A program made the position numbers and the translations under genes. From Trichobilharzia regenti (Eukaryota > Platyhelminthes > Trematoda > Strigeidida > Schistosomatidae), in contig OX235264.1 in the NCBI GenBank assembly GCA_944472135.2, positions 124,525,809 to 124,589,808 on the forward strand: DNA of 64,000 bases, in the 5' to 3' direction. The notes under the pieces are model-generated. The model was not told the origin of the DNA. It worked only from the letters and a program-made list of their open reading frames with translations, and did no database searches. Numbering within the stretch: the stretch's first letter is position 1; every line of letters begins with the position of its first letter. Shown piece by piece: positions 32,413-42,539 of the stretch.

Positions 32413-33010
32413 GTGCAAGCTGTTGGTTCCTATGACCGTTGGAAAACTGATGATGTTGATATAGAAGTCAAGTCTGAAGTTAAGGATCTTAGATTAATTC
32501 TTTCTTCTCACCTATCCTGGTCTTCCCATGTCTTAGCGATTTTTAAAAGAATATTTCATCTGACTTTTTACACTAAGAATTTGAGGCAGTCAGGCATAAC
32601 CCAACCACTCCTCTTACAGTTTGTTAACTCGTGTATTTTACCTATTTTTCTTTACTGTTCACCCTTACTCTTTCCTGAATTGCTTAAAAACGACCATGTC
32701 ATTCTTAGTAGAACTCTGAAGACTGTCAGTAGGGCGACTGGTATCCCACTGGGCCATGTCGTTGACATTGTCACTGATAGGCACTTGATGACATGCAACA
32801 AACTTGCTAAAAGAATCTTGTCAGACTGTGAGCATCCACCGCAGCACCCGCAGCTTTAATCTTGTGTCTCCTCTTCAGGTAAAACAAGTCTTTTCAGAAT
32901 GCTTTATTCACGTACATCTAAGTATAAAAATTCCACTATAACTACGTGATGAGAATAGTGTCAGGCATGAACTAACTAACCTTCTTTGCACTGCTAAATA
33001 AACCCTTTCT
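32413..33010 (+). pseudogene. Jockey/CR1-like LINE RT C-terminus
   Basis: A 148-residue open stretch (32413-32859) holds the post-palm region of a non-LTR RT: EVKDLRLILSSHLSWSSHV (the KDLGV...LSW box), the FYTKNLRQSG segment, LLLQFVNSCILPIFLYCSPL (the Y..LILPILLYCS box) and SRATGIPLGHVVDIVTDRHL. After the stop, coding continues in another frame (LFRMLYSRTSKYKNS) to about 32940. The palm is missing (5' truncation). The first Gly of the KDLG box is Arg. Confidence 0.78.
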
Positions 33011-33520
33011 TCCACCCTTACAACATCAACCTTTATTTTTATTGTACTTCTTATATTTATAATCCTCTCGGTTTTTTGTTTTATTTTTTAAATAAGTGTA
33101 AACATCATTTAAGCTGTTTTATTGCTGTTATTCTTGTATTTCCCTCACCATTCTATATCAACAGAACATTAGATTCCATAATCTATAACATGCTAAAATT
33201 TCAAAACTGAATCGCCAATACTGTTTGAAACAAACTCACTGTTAATGTTATTATTATTATATTTAATATTCTCAATTCGTACTTCGAATACTTTTGACTT
33301 TATATGGTAAATGTGGACAAATTCCTCTGGTGAATCTTGTTTTAATTTTATTTATAATTTGAGTAAATCAGATGCGATATTGTTACAAATGCTGAGAATT
33401 CCATTCTGTATTATAAGTACTGTCTATTTTGGAATAAAGTATATTTCTATTAATATAAAAAATAGTCATAATTATAGTAATAATGACAAGTATTTTTCTA
33501 GACTATGAATGATTAGGACT
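33011..33520. other. AT-rich flank
   Basis: Probably includes the LINE 3' untranslated end. No further feature. Confidence 0.4.
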
Positions 33521-33524
33521 CTTG

Positions 33525-33728
33525 CCAACAACACAAGTGGTCCGAGGTTCGATCCCCGGTCGACTCACTCCTGAACCTCATTAAGCCAGTAGTAAGTTCG
33601 GTAAATTTGGAAGGTTAGGTGTGAGGCTAGCAACCTCACTCCATACAAACAAAACCACTCCTATTAAAACTTCAGAGCTCTAGCTTGAAGCCCTGTGTTC
33701 CAGTGGCAGCGTAAAGAAATAAAAAGTG
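33525..33728 (+). mobile_element. SINE group D
   Basis: B box GAGGTTCGATCCCCGG near 33542, body GAAGGTTAGGTGTGAGGCTA, and RTE-like tail CTTGAAGCCCTGTGTTCCAG followed by AAAGAAATAAAAAG. The A box is damaged. Confidence 0.78.
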
Positions 33729-34278
33729 CCTTTATCAAAGTAATGTTAAACCACAAGGTCAACATTGGTGAATATTGAATGAGCAATACATGGTTTGTTT
33801 ATTCGAACTGATCTCCGTTTGGCAGGAAAAAAACAATGGTGGCTGTAAATGAATGTGAACATTGAACGTTTGTACATCGGCCTTGGTCGCCATTTGTGGG
33901 CAACTCGAAGGCGTGAATTATTCAGTCGTGTACAAGTTGGAAGAAGACAAAAAATACAAATAAAAATTTTATACAGAGTATTGACTTTAACTGCCGAACA
34001 ATACAACTTCTTCTTAGTCCTTGTGTTTTGGAATTAAGGTCAATATTGTACTCAATAATTGTCGGTTCGAGCGTCTTCGGAGAGAATAGGAACTTAGGGT
34101 TAAGCTCCTTGACAGTGGCTGTTGCCTGATATTAAGCTAGGTTGATATATGACTAGAGAAAAATGATCAGAAGCATCATTGCAATTTATTTTTACGTCTA
34201 ACTGATTAACTTTATGCTTTGTAACCCTGTTGTTTTGGTTCGTATTTGGTGGTGAAAAGTTAAACAATTCTGTAACCA
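33729..34278. other. Unassigned spacer
   Basis: No gene. Overlapping open stretches on both strands (33746-34037) have no signature. Confidence 0.4.
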
Positions 34279-34280
34279 AT

Positions 34281-34692
34281 CAATCAAATCCCTACAAACC
34301 AATATTTGAAAGTCAACCCAATGCTCACTAGCGACTGGCCCTATTCAGGTAGATAGTTTCCTGAGGTTCTAGTGTGACACAGTAACCAGTAGGATGCAGG
34401 AGGTTGGGTGTGAGTACGCATACTCACCGATGACATTATCTGCTGGTCGCACCATGTCGTGAATTGGCAGAAGTTGGAATTTGTGCATTGTCCATTGAAA
34501 CACGTCAAAGTGGCTAAACGGTCTTTGAGCTCTCCTCGTAACCCAAAGGTCCTGGCTTCCATCTCCTGTGGTGGACGAGTACTGCCGGAAAGTCCCAAAC
34601 TAGGACAAAACAGCTGTACAGTACTCCCAGCTTTTCCAATGTTTCTCCGATCAACCAATCAAATCTCTACAAACCAATATTCGAAAATCCTC
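34281..34692 (+). mobile_element. SINE group B tandem (375-bp unit plus start of next)
   Basis: CAATCAAATCCCTACAAACC at 34281 recurs (one base changed) at 34656, a period of 375 bp. Between them lie body, head (AAAGTGGCTAAACGGTCTTT, B-box region GGCTTCCATCTCC, damaged) and hammerhead-like segment (CTGCCGGAAAGTCCCAAAC ... GGACAAAAC) near 34583-34615. Confidence 0.8.
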
Positions 34693-35185
34693 GTATTATC
34701 AATCTTCTCTTTAAAATTCTCATGTCAATTACCGCACAGAGTATTCTGAAGGATTGATTAGTCTTCTGGAATCAGCTCTAGGTTAGTGATCTCTTCAGAT
34801 CTAGACATTTGATACATAACTGACATAATAATCTGAACTAATAAATATGAACCTTATCATAATTCTTCAGTATGATATAGCAAACTATATACAGATATGT
34901 GTATACAATAATAAAACGAGCGCTTACTTACACAATGAAAATTGCCTATCACGTGCGTTGTCGGTGTCACATTTAGGCCACATTTCATTCCATCCCTTCA
35001 GACAATTCAGTTGCATTTCATTTTATCGGAAGTGTTTCTACTATATGACACGTTCTTTGGGACTTTTTAAAAAGGCTTCATGTCATATACTACGAAATGA
35101 TATCAGTAGTCTGAAATCATATCAACTCAGTTATTGGTAAAATTAATTTTGAAGCATTTTCTTTACAAGTGCTGTTTACAGATAA
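34693..35185. other. Unassigned spacer
   Basis: Nothing recognisable. Confidence 0.4.
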
Positions 35186-35189
35186 ATCT

Positions 35190-35485
35190 AAGAGGAACAT
35201 TCTAAACTGGTCTCTCAGTCACTTCCAAAGAAAACTATCTTCATGAATTAATAATTAAGAAGTGATCATTGCTTCATATGTGCTCAAAAAGTGGCTTTCT
35301 GAAGCATTTATTAAGGCGTGTGACAAAACTTCAGTTAACCTCCCCCAGCTGGAAGGTATTCTCCATCACTGTAAAAGATAAGTTCCATGCATATTGTGGA
35401 GCGAAGTACACTGGCCGTAACCACAGAATGTTTTCCTCACGTATACGAGGACAAATTCAAGTATGGCTTTATACTTGAGGAGAGT
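35190..35485 (+). pseudogene. Penelope-like endonuclease fragment
   Basis: The tail of an open stretch encodes FHAYCGAKYTGRNHRMFSSR, clearly the GIY-YIG core (CGAKYIGR-type, with Thr for Ile), then IRGQIQVWL near 35390-35470. A stop follows. Only this core is recognisable. Confidence 0.72.
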
Positions 35486-35494
35486 AGGGCTCAC

Positions 35495-36072
35495 TATTTA
35501 TTCCTTTAGAGCTCGAGTGGAACATAGAGCTTCAAGCTAGACCTTTGAAGTTTCGGTAGCAATAGTCGTCAGCAATTTTTGAAATCTCACTTACGCATTT
35601 AGGAAAAAACAACAGACTGAGTGAAGAAATATATATTCATTTTCAATCAGTTCCTCATCATCGGCTCTACGCTACTATAAAGTGTTTTACATTAAAATGT
35701 ATTACCAATCCAGTGGTTATTTTAATTAATCAGTTTTAGGTATAGGTGGGGGTAAAATCAAGAGGTTAAAGGTCACCAAAACATATAACAAATAGATGTT
35801 AGTCACAAGATATCTAAGTTCGAAAAAAAGAGGGGTGAAAATTAATTAATTATGGAATTCAAGCTAGGTTGATTCTTAGGCATTGGCAACAAGTTATTCG
35901 GTGGTTTTATTTTTACCGAGAGGGGTAGCTAGCCTCATGTCCAACCTTTCCTCTTTACCGGTCCTGACTACCTCCTTAGCGAGTTCTAGGAATGAGTCCG
36001 AGGTGGAGAAAAGAACCTCAGCTGACATTACGCGTGGTCGGTGAGCGTTGTACCACTGAACTACCGACGCTC
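35495..36072 (-). mobile_element. SINE group D interrupted by a ~335-bp insert, minus strand
   Basis: The RTE-like tail and part of the body are at 35495-35570 (GAACATAGAGCTTCAAG). The rest of the body (GTAGCTAGCCTCATGTCCAA) and head (GGTCGGTGAGCGTTGTACCA) are at 35908-36072. The intervening DNA (about 35571-35907) is foreign to the group and may be bounded by an imperfect repeat (GCAATAGT / GCAACAAGT). I cannot name the insert. Confidence 0.7.
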
Positions 36073-36900
36073 AAGAAGCTTTATCCTAGGACATCTGATG
36101 AACTCCTGACACTTGAATAACCTTGACAGTGGTGACCTTAAGATCATCTATCAAATTTATGCTTACTTACGGTGTCTTCTTCCTTTCGTAATTTTCAAAC
36201 ACAGTGGGGACATTGGTTATTCATGAATGTATACTAAAAATTTCTGTGCAAAAAATTGTGTGTAGTTGGCGTTTCTACAACCTTGATCTATAGAATACAA
36301 AGTAGGGTTAAAACAAAGTTCTATTTATTTGTTTATTTATTGATTTCTCCATTCATTTTTTTTGTCTTGTTTATTCAGTCTGTGTATCTTTCCCTTGTTA
36401 TCATGATTGTTTTCGATTTTGAACAGTTTCCGGGATTATTTCACATGCCCCACATATAAGTTTTTTTAATTTAATATACTTTTTAAAATAGTAAAGTCTG
36501 TCTTATGAATGTTTACGTTAGTCTGAATTACACACTAACTGATTGATTATGTCATAATGAAATGATTCCTCTATGTGTCGATATTTCACCTGCCGGTAAG
36601 TACGGACACTTCTACGATATCTTAAGATTAAGAAACATGATGTAACTTTGGTTGGTGACGACCATAGGTGAAATCCAACATAATCATCAGGTGACATGAG
36701 TCTGACAAGTTAACGGAGACTGAAGTTGCGGTTCACTGTAGCTAATCAAGGGAAAAAGCTGATTATCTTCAGTAATGGTAACTGACAATTGTTACACAGG
36801 AGGTGATCCTAGTGGCTTAATAGATTAGATGATATAAATTTTGAGACGTTTGGGGGGGGTAAATGCAATACTCGGGGCTCTGTGAAAACACTATCAACCC
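36073..36900. other. Unassigned AT-rich spacer
   Basis: No gene supported. A GGGGGGGG run lies near 36851. Confidence 0.4.
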
Positions 36901-36907
36901 CTGGTAA

Positions 36908-36990
36908 TACAGGTGCACCATCCAACTAATGAATCTCAAATAAGACGAAATACGAATCGTGGATTCCTTAGCTAGTTACCATCAATCGAG
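36908..36990 (+). mobile_element. SINE group A scrap with decayed ribozyme
   Basis: ACAGGTGCACCATCC, then AACTAATGAATCTCAAATAA, GACGAAATACGAATCGTGGA, TTCCTTAGCTAGTTACC follows the group A hammerhead and the bases after it. The core reads CTAATGA rather than CTGANGA, so it is inactive. Confidence 0.65.
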
Positions 36991-37533
36991 TCTATCTTAT
37001 CAAGTTTCCTGAACTATTGTGTAAAGTTTTATTTCGCTGAAGAACATATAACTCTTGTTCATATTACAACCCAGCTGAAAGCCTATCGAAGACAAGAATT
37101 CAAATGAACATCGGGAAGACAGAGGTGATGAAGTTACTCACGTACCACCACTAAAAATAACAGCTAGAACCAGGAACTACCGACAGGAGTAATTAAAGAG
37201 AGGTTACTTACTCCACTTATCTAGGTAGTTGGCATTGTTTCAGGTTGAAGGCACGGAGGGAGAAGTAAAAACTAGAATTGAAATCAATCTCAAAATCTTC
37301 TGCTATCACTCAGCATAAAGAACACGATTCAGAATTTCACCACAAATGCCCTGTAATTTAGTTCTTTCATGTGGGTCACAGACTTGGCCAACACGTCAAG
37401 AAAAACATTTCCGACAGCCTGCTACAAACCTTAATCAACAGCTGCTTTCTCTGGCTCCATGCTGAAGATTAGATGGCTGGTGGAAAGAGTTAGCAACAAG
37501 AAACCATGGGAGTAAACAAACCGAGAACTTATT

Positions 37534-37961
37534 TGTTATAACTGTAGGGAATTGAATGAAGACGTTTTCACCTTATTCTGTCTGCGCCTGAACTAATCTG
37601 CCTATCTGCTCGTCGTACCTTCCGATTTAGTAAAGCACGCAAATATCAAAAGACAAAGGCTGGACTGTGACTGTGTATTGAAGTGCAACAACGAGAAAGA
37701 AAGCCATGGTATTTATACATTTTACAACAATATGGACAGCTAACAGCATTTGAAATAATTTATCTTAATAGCCAATAACAAAGTGCGTGAGAGATGATAA
37801 TATACCATATGTGCGAGATTGACAGTCAATAACAAAATGTGTGGGAATGATAATATACCATATATACAAGATTAGCAGTCACTACCAAAATGTGTGAGAA
37901 TGATAACATACCATATATGCAAGATTAAACAGTCAATACCAAAATATGTGGGATCCTATCA
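37534..37961 (-). repeat. 3' LTR (428 bp)
   Basis: On the minus strand it begins TGATAGGATCC and ends GTTATAACA. A TATAAATA box lies at about 37714-37707. Three imperfect copies of AATGATA(A/C)TATACCATAT-type text lie near the left-hand minus-strand start, probably in U3. Confidence 0.92.
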
Positions 37962-39715
37962 CCTCCCCCGTAAAGAGTGTAGGACTTGCTTTTTGGATCT
38001 ATTTGAAAAGGTTTCGGAGCTCTTCTTTGTCGAGTTGACCTTTGCGTGGTACTGGATAGAGCGTGATCTGTGTGTCTGACACATAACTGTCCTTTTTCAT
38101 TCGTACGATAATGCAGCAAGAATTTATCCAAAATTTCTTCTGTTGTTCCCTCCCCCTTCGCTTTTGCATAAGCACGCTTAAAGGTGTCGACGAAACGTTC
38201 AGTCTGTCCATTCGATTGGGGATGATACGGGGGGCTACGAATATGCTGGATGCCAAACAGTTTGCAGCAACCAAGTTTGTCCTGGAAGACAGAAGCGTGC
38301 TTTTGACGACGGCGTTGCAAGAGAGATTGATCAGATACATCTCCGGGAACAACGTTGTGTGGTGAAGACGAAACATTAGAGCATACTGAATTTAATGGTA
38401 CATTAAAGATATGGAGCTTGTCTAACCAGTCAAGACCAAGCAAATCCAAATCATGGTAGTTTGTAACGTAACATACACCATTGAAGTGATGCTCACCAAA
38501 CTGAACCTGGCAATTTATCTCACCCACGAGTTTCAGTATATCTCCAGAGACATTCTTGGCGACATGCTCGGTCGGCAGAATCTGTGGGCAACCAAGTTTG
38601 CGCCACGTAGTTCGGGAAATTACGGTGATATCTGATGCCGTATCCAACTGAAGACGAATACGTTTGCCGTTAATATCTAGTGTTATGTACTTACGTTTGC
38701 TGGCGAACTCGACTTTGGAAGTAGTGAAAACGGTCTGTACTCGAGGAGATTGTTTCGGCTTGAAACGACTACTTCTGTTCCTCACCGAAGAATTTTTCTG
38801 CGGTGTACAGTAACCCTCCTTATGTCCAAAACGGTGACAATTACGGCATTTATGCTTCTTGAAAGGACAGAACTTGACAAAATGCCACGAACCACAGTGC
38901 CAGCACACTGAAGGAGGTTTAGCTGAATTTTGAGACTGACGTTCTGTGTGCTTAACGGTGATCGGAGGACTTTTCACTGTGTTAATCGAACCAAATTCAG
39001 ACGACTGTCGTTTGCACTCCACCATAGCAGTATCGTGCTTCAAGTTGATTAAACGTAGGCATTCTGCTGTCACCATTTGTAAAGTCATTTTCGGGTCTTG
39101 TTCCACAAGTGACAGAAGTCGAGTTCGTATGTCAGTATCTTCTGGGTTCTTCAACCCACAAATAAAAATCAAACACTTGAACTGATCTGATGTCATTTCG
39201 TGTGGTTTGAACCTTTCACATTCCTTGTTCACTTTGCCAGCGTAAGTCACATAATCATCGGAAGGCATTTTTGTCAACTGAAAACATTGATACCGAATAT
39301 TAAACATGGATGACTGTTCACCAAAGATTTGTGATAAAACGGTGACTGTCTCATCGAATGATAACTCACGTGGGTTCTTAGGCAGAATGAAGTTAACATA
39401 TCTGTTGTGCTCAACAGTACCAAGTTTTCTTAGTAACAATCGGACTTTGGCAGCATCATCAAACATGTAGCATTCAATACGGAAGACGTCTTCGTAACGA
39501 TTGAACCATGCATCAAATACGAGACCAGATATTGGGTCGTAGTTGAACTCACTGATGGAATTTGAGATGCTTTCATATTTGTCAGAATGAGATGTTGATG
39601 GAACTTGAATGGACAGCTTCTGAGTGAGAGCTTCGATTAATTTTAGTTGAGCTGCTTCATTCTGAACTTGCTGCTGCTGCAAGATAGATTTGAGATCGTC
39701 CAGAGAGATAGACAT
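37925..39715 (-). CDS. Gag-protease-integrase-remnant ORF (596 aa)
   Basis: A single unbroken frame starts at the first Met after the priming region. Residues 1-35 are Gln/Leu-rich and probably coiled. A Gag capsid-like region follows (about 60-230, with FDAWFNRYEDVF at 67). Two zinc knuckles are at 271-283 (CX2CX3HX4C) and 290-303 (CX2CX4HX4C). An aspartic protease follows, with LDTASDITVIS at 357 and LLGLDWL at 425. At about 470-484 the text enters the pre-RT segment (HASVFQDKLGCCK) and jumps in frame to integrase text, SPPYHPQSNGQTERFVDTFK (494-513) and LLHYRTN (533-539). A basic tail (RRAPKPF) follows. The last 12 residues are encoded in the LTR. RT, RNase H, the first two integrase acidic residues and the GPY/F region are missing. 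It may still make Gag particles and protease. Confidence 0.9.
   Translation of the reverse strand: MSISLDDLKSILQQQQVQNEAAQLKLIEALTQKLSIQVPSTSHSDKYESISNSISEFNYDPISGLVFDAWFNRYEDVFRIECYMFDDAAKVRLLLRKLGTVEHNRYVNFILPKNPRELSFDETVTVLSQIFGEQSSMFNIRYQCFQLTKMPSDDYVTYAGKVNKECERFKPHEMTSDQFKCLIFICGLKNPEDTDIRTRLLSLVEQDPKMTLQMVTAECLRLINLKHDTAMVECKRQSSEFGSINTVKSPPITVKHTERQSQNSAKPPSVCWHCGSWHFVKFCPFKKHKCRNCHRFGHKEGYCTPQKNSSVRNRSSRFKPKQSPRVQTVFTTSKVEFASKRKYITLDINGKRIRLQLDTASDITVISRTTWRKLGCPQILPTEHVAKNVSGDILKLVGEINCQVQFGEHHFNGVCYVTNYHDLDLLGLDWLDKLHIFNVPLNSVCSNVSSSPHNVVPGDVSDQSLLQRRRQKHASVFQDKLGCCKLFGIQHIRSPPYHPQSNGQTERFVDTFKRAYAKAKGEGTTEEILDKFLLHYRTNEKGQLCVRHTDHALSSTTQRSTRQRRAPKPFQIDPKSKSYTLYGGGDRIPHILVLTV
37962..37976 (-). 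other. Polypurine tract of the LTR element
   Basis: The minus strand reads CTTTACGGGGGAGG directly before the 3' LTR, which fits a plus-strand primer site of a retrotransposon. It also lies inside the terminal codons of the long frame. Confidence 0.75.
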
Positions 39716-39784
39716 TGTAATTGGGTTGTAATTAACACAGTCAAAAATGTTATATAGCTGCGCTGAACAGAATAAAAACTGTCG

Positions 39785-39876
39785 TCGTTTGCTTGCTATA
39801 ACTGCAATGAATTAAGGTAAAACCCGTCGCCAATTGTTATAACTGCACTGAATTAAGGTAAACCCCGTCGCCAATT
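39785..39876 (-). repeat. Duplicated primer-binding region (~41-bp tandem)
   Basis: Next to the 5' LTR the minus strand reads TTGGCGACGGGGTTTACC..., the place where a tRNA should prime. The same text plus the adjoining CAGTTATAAC occurs twice in tandem (about 39796-39836 and 39837-39876), followed by the LTR itself, which begins with the same TTATAACTG. So a unit of LTR edge and primer site has been repeated. TGGCGACGGGG is the likely tRNA match, but the tRNA identity is not established. Confidence 0.75.
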
Positions 39877-40304
39877 TGTTATAACTGTAGGGAATTGAAT
39901 GAAGACGTTTTCACCTTATTCTGTCTGCGCCTGAACTAATCTGCCTATCTGCTCGTCGTACCTTCCGATTTAGTAAAGCACGCAAATATCAAAAGACAAA
40001 GGCTGGACTGTGACTGTGTATTGAAGTGCAACAACGATAAAGAAAGCCATGGTATTTATACATTTTACAACAATATGGACAGCTAACAGCATTTGAAATA
40101 ATTTATCTTAATAGCCAATAACAAAGTGCGTGAGAGATGATAATATACCATATGTGCGAGATTGACAGTCAATAACAAAATGTGTGGGAATGATAATATA
40201 CCATATATACAAGATTAGCAGTCACTACCAAAATGTGTGAGAATGATAATATACCATATATACAAAATTAAACAGTCAATACCAAAATATGTGGGATCCT
40301 ATCA
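39877..40304 (-). repeat. 5' LTR (428 bp)
   Basis: About 99% identical to the other LTR: one change in the AACGA(G/T)AAAG block and three close to the TATATACCATATATAC repeats. It should contain the promoter, with TATAAATA on the minus strand near 40050. Confidence 0.92.
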
Positions 40305-40591
40305 TTATTACTCAACCAATATGTAAGAGAAAATGGAGGTGGATTGGACACCCCCCCCCTCCTATGAGGAGACCGTCGAGTGACATCGAGCCAACGCTTG
40401 AGTGGTAGTCGAATGGAAAACAACGAGATTGGCATTTGTTCAAGGATGACATGAAAGAGATCGTGAGAGGAGAAGAAGATGAGAGATTATGGGCAATCTT
40501 CGGTTCAGCTAAAGAAGAAGGCAAAGAATAGAACATAGCAGAGGTGTGCCATTGTTCCGTTTGGAAACCAAGGGAACAATAGTAAGCATAG

Positions 40592-40929
40592 TGTAACAAC
40601 AGAAGGCAAGACACGGAAACCAAAGTATATTTTTCATTAATCAAATAGCTTTTTGTATACATACAGAGTTTATATTCGTTAACCAATCACTGAGCGTGTG
40701 ATTTCGGCTTACATCAAACAACATGAAATAGAATTTTCAAATGCATACATAGTATTCTGTTGTTAATGCAGTAAATAACCGTGGGAAATGCATTCCGACT
40801 CTAACATCAAATAAACTGTTTAAATAAGTATATCGTATTCTGTTGTTAATGCCGAAATGAACTGTGAGAATGAGAATGTAAGAATAGCATTCCGCTGGAA
40901 CACATTGTGTATAACACACTATCACCACA
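40592..40929 (-). mobile_element. Probable solo LTR (338 bp) at the RTE tail
   Basis: It starts TGTAACAACAGAAGGCAAG and ends TATCACCACA, the same ends as the 319-bp LTRs at 60.9-61.9 kb (TGTAACAACAGAAGACAAG ... CTCACCACA), but the interior is diverged and includes a duplicated ATTCTGTTGTTAATGC block. It sits right at the end of the split RTE copy. No clear target duplication: ATAG left, GTAG right. Confidence 0.7.
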
Positions 40930-40979
40930 GTAGTAATTACTACTATAAGTAATCACAATTATTTCCGGTACTACAGCCA

Positions 40980-42235
40980 CTTCAAAAGGATACTCAGAAT
41001 ATTGTAAAAAATCCCTATGATTTCAAATCTCAAATAAAACACGGAAAAAGTGATAAAGAAGACATTATGGTAAGCTATGATATTAACTCGCTATATACTA
41101 GCATCCCTATTACCGAAAGTCTTGATATCATTTCCAGTTTACTAGAATCAGGTACAACACTATCACAAAGATGTCCACTGAACACCAGTGAAATAATTAA
41201 GAGCTTAAAATTCTGTCTAGAAAGTAATTATTTTACATTTAAAAGTAATTTATATAGACAGACAAATGTTGTTGCTATAGTTTCAACAGTCTCCCCAATA
41301 GTTGCTTACCTTTCCATAAACAGATTCGAAAATAACATCTTTTCAAGCATACACACTCCTAAAATAGGGATAAGATATGTAGATGATACTTTGGTAGTGC
41401 TAAAACGAGATCTACACAGTCCGTTCCTGAAGAAAATAAACTGTGTATCTCCCAGAATCTAGTTTACTTCGGAGGCAGAATCAGATGTCGGTGAACCACC
41501 TTTTCTGGACTGCCTGGCTAGTTAAGAGGAGGGAAAACAAAGATTTTAGTATATCTGTATTCAGGAAGAAAACCCACTCCAATAAATATTTAGACTTTGG
41601 ATCATCACACCGTATCAGTGCAAAGATTTCAGTTGTTTCAAGTATTCTTAGACTAGCACTCTCTCTCTCTGATAACGGATGAGAAAGAAAAAGAAGAAGA
41701 AATATCAAACATTACTGAAACTCTCAAGCAAAACAACTACCCAAAGAACTTAATCAACAAAATCAACATTGACATTAAGTATGGTCAAAAACGTATTCCG
41801 AAAGCATGGACCTCAACAGTTGTCATTCCATATAGGTCGGAGATGTCAGACTTTAGATATCAGAAGAGTGCTCAATAAGCTCGACACGACAGTTTTCTTC
41901 AAAACATCAGACACACTGCAGATCAAGTGTTCATAAAATAAAATACTTGGGATGCGATGCGGTATACATCAGGAAAACATCTCCAGGGAGAAATCAAAAT
42001 TAGAAGAAATGAACACTGTAGACCGTCTATTTGAACTCCGACAAATCTAGTTGAACTAGAAATGCTTGAAATATTATCAGCTTTGGGTCTACACGCCTTA
42101 GAATCAGGCGACAAAATTGATTTTGACAATATTGAAATAATCCAGAAAAAAGCACTTCAGAAATCACAAAGAACGTCTAATATCATCAGAAGCACTTCAT
42201 ATCAAGTGGAATCCAAATTGTTTGAATAAGAATGA
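40980..42235 (+). mobile_element. Penelope-like element fragment with RT motifs A-C
   Basis: Reading frames follow each other with shifts: VSYDINSLYTSIPI (motif A, 41067), NYFTFKSNLYRQT then SPIVAYLSINRFE (motif B region, 41230-41330, with the usual Met-Gly-Ser-Pro changed to VSTVSP), IGIRYVDDTLVVLKRD (motif C, 41370-41410), and thumb/connection text to about 41800. The endonuclease part beyond is not recognisable. It is the only PLE in the window that still has motif A. Confidence 0.82.
41067..41462 (+). pseudogene. PLE reverse transcriptase fragment
   Basis: 131 residues covering RT motifs A (YDINSLYTSIP, catalytic Asp present), B (mutated) and C (YVDD present). It ends at a stop after CVSPRI, and the normal continuation (SEAESDVGEPPFLDCLV) lies in another frame. 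Truncated at both ends. Confidence 0.82.
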
Positions 42236-42239
42236 TGAA

Positions 42240-42535
42240 CTAAAACAGAATGTGACCTGGTTTCGACACCCTCCTTCCCCATGAAATGACTAAATCAACA
42301 CGAATGCGATAAGCAATTTCATTATGTAAACACACGCTGTTTTTATAATTCTACACACTGATCAAATTCAACAATGTACACCTGTGTTTGTTATCTTTAC
42401 GGATGGGCCAATTTGACAACGTAAAAATTACCCCATGCTGATGAGGAACGATGATTAAGTTGTTATATATATATATAAGCTGAGAGTTTGTAAATTCTAG
42501 TTTAATAATACTCTGATAAAGCTATTACAGTTTAC
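42240..42535. other. Spacer, possibly a PLE end
   Basis: GCTGATGAGGAACGATGATT and a short TA run at 42463-42475 could be the terminal part of the preceding PLE. There is no coding. Confidence 0.4.
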
Positions 42536-42539
42536 AGTT

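Larger units (their letters stand above)
37534..40304 (-). mobile_element. Gypsy-type LTR retrotransposon, internally deleted, young
   Basis: Two 428-bp LTRs (37534-37961 and 39877-40304) differ at about four positions. The whole is flanked by a perfect 5-bp TTATT duplication (37529-37533, 40305-40309). On the minus strand the order is 5' LTR, a priming region (duplicated), one 596-codon frame (Gag, protease, integrase remnant), a purine tract and 3' LTR. RT, RNase H and most of integrase are absent, so it can only move with help from a complete relative. Confidence 0.93.
37085..40590 (+). mobile_element. RTE-type LINE split by an LTR element
   Basis: The left part (37085-37533) gives NIGKTEVMK, the KNTIQNF-like segment and LLQTLINSCFLW. 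The right part (40310-40590) resumes with NQYVREN and GGGGLDT-type text (KRKWRWIGHT region, with an expanded C run), then KDDMKEIVRGEEDERLWAIF and the 3' end TTGTTCCGTTTGGAAACCAA and AACAATAG. The two parts join across the LTR element once one TTATT copy is removed. Confidence 0.82.

Noticed and set aside
37999..38376. 125-codon open stretch on the minus strand within the LTR element
   Set aside because: Overlaps the Gag-protease frame in another frame. It includes integrase-tail-like text from before a deletion but has no start or domain of its own.
40592..40929. Perfect target duplication for the solo LTR
   Set aside because: The flanks ATAG and GTAG do not match well; I keep the LTR call from its ends only.
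42443..42470. CTGATGAGG resembling a ribozyme core
   Set aside because: No GAAA word at the right distance and no stems.
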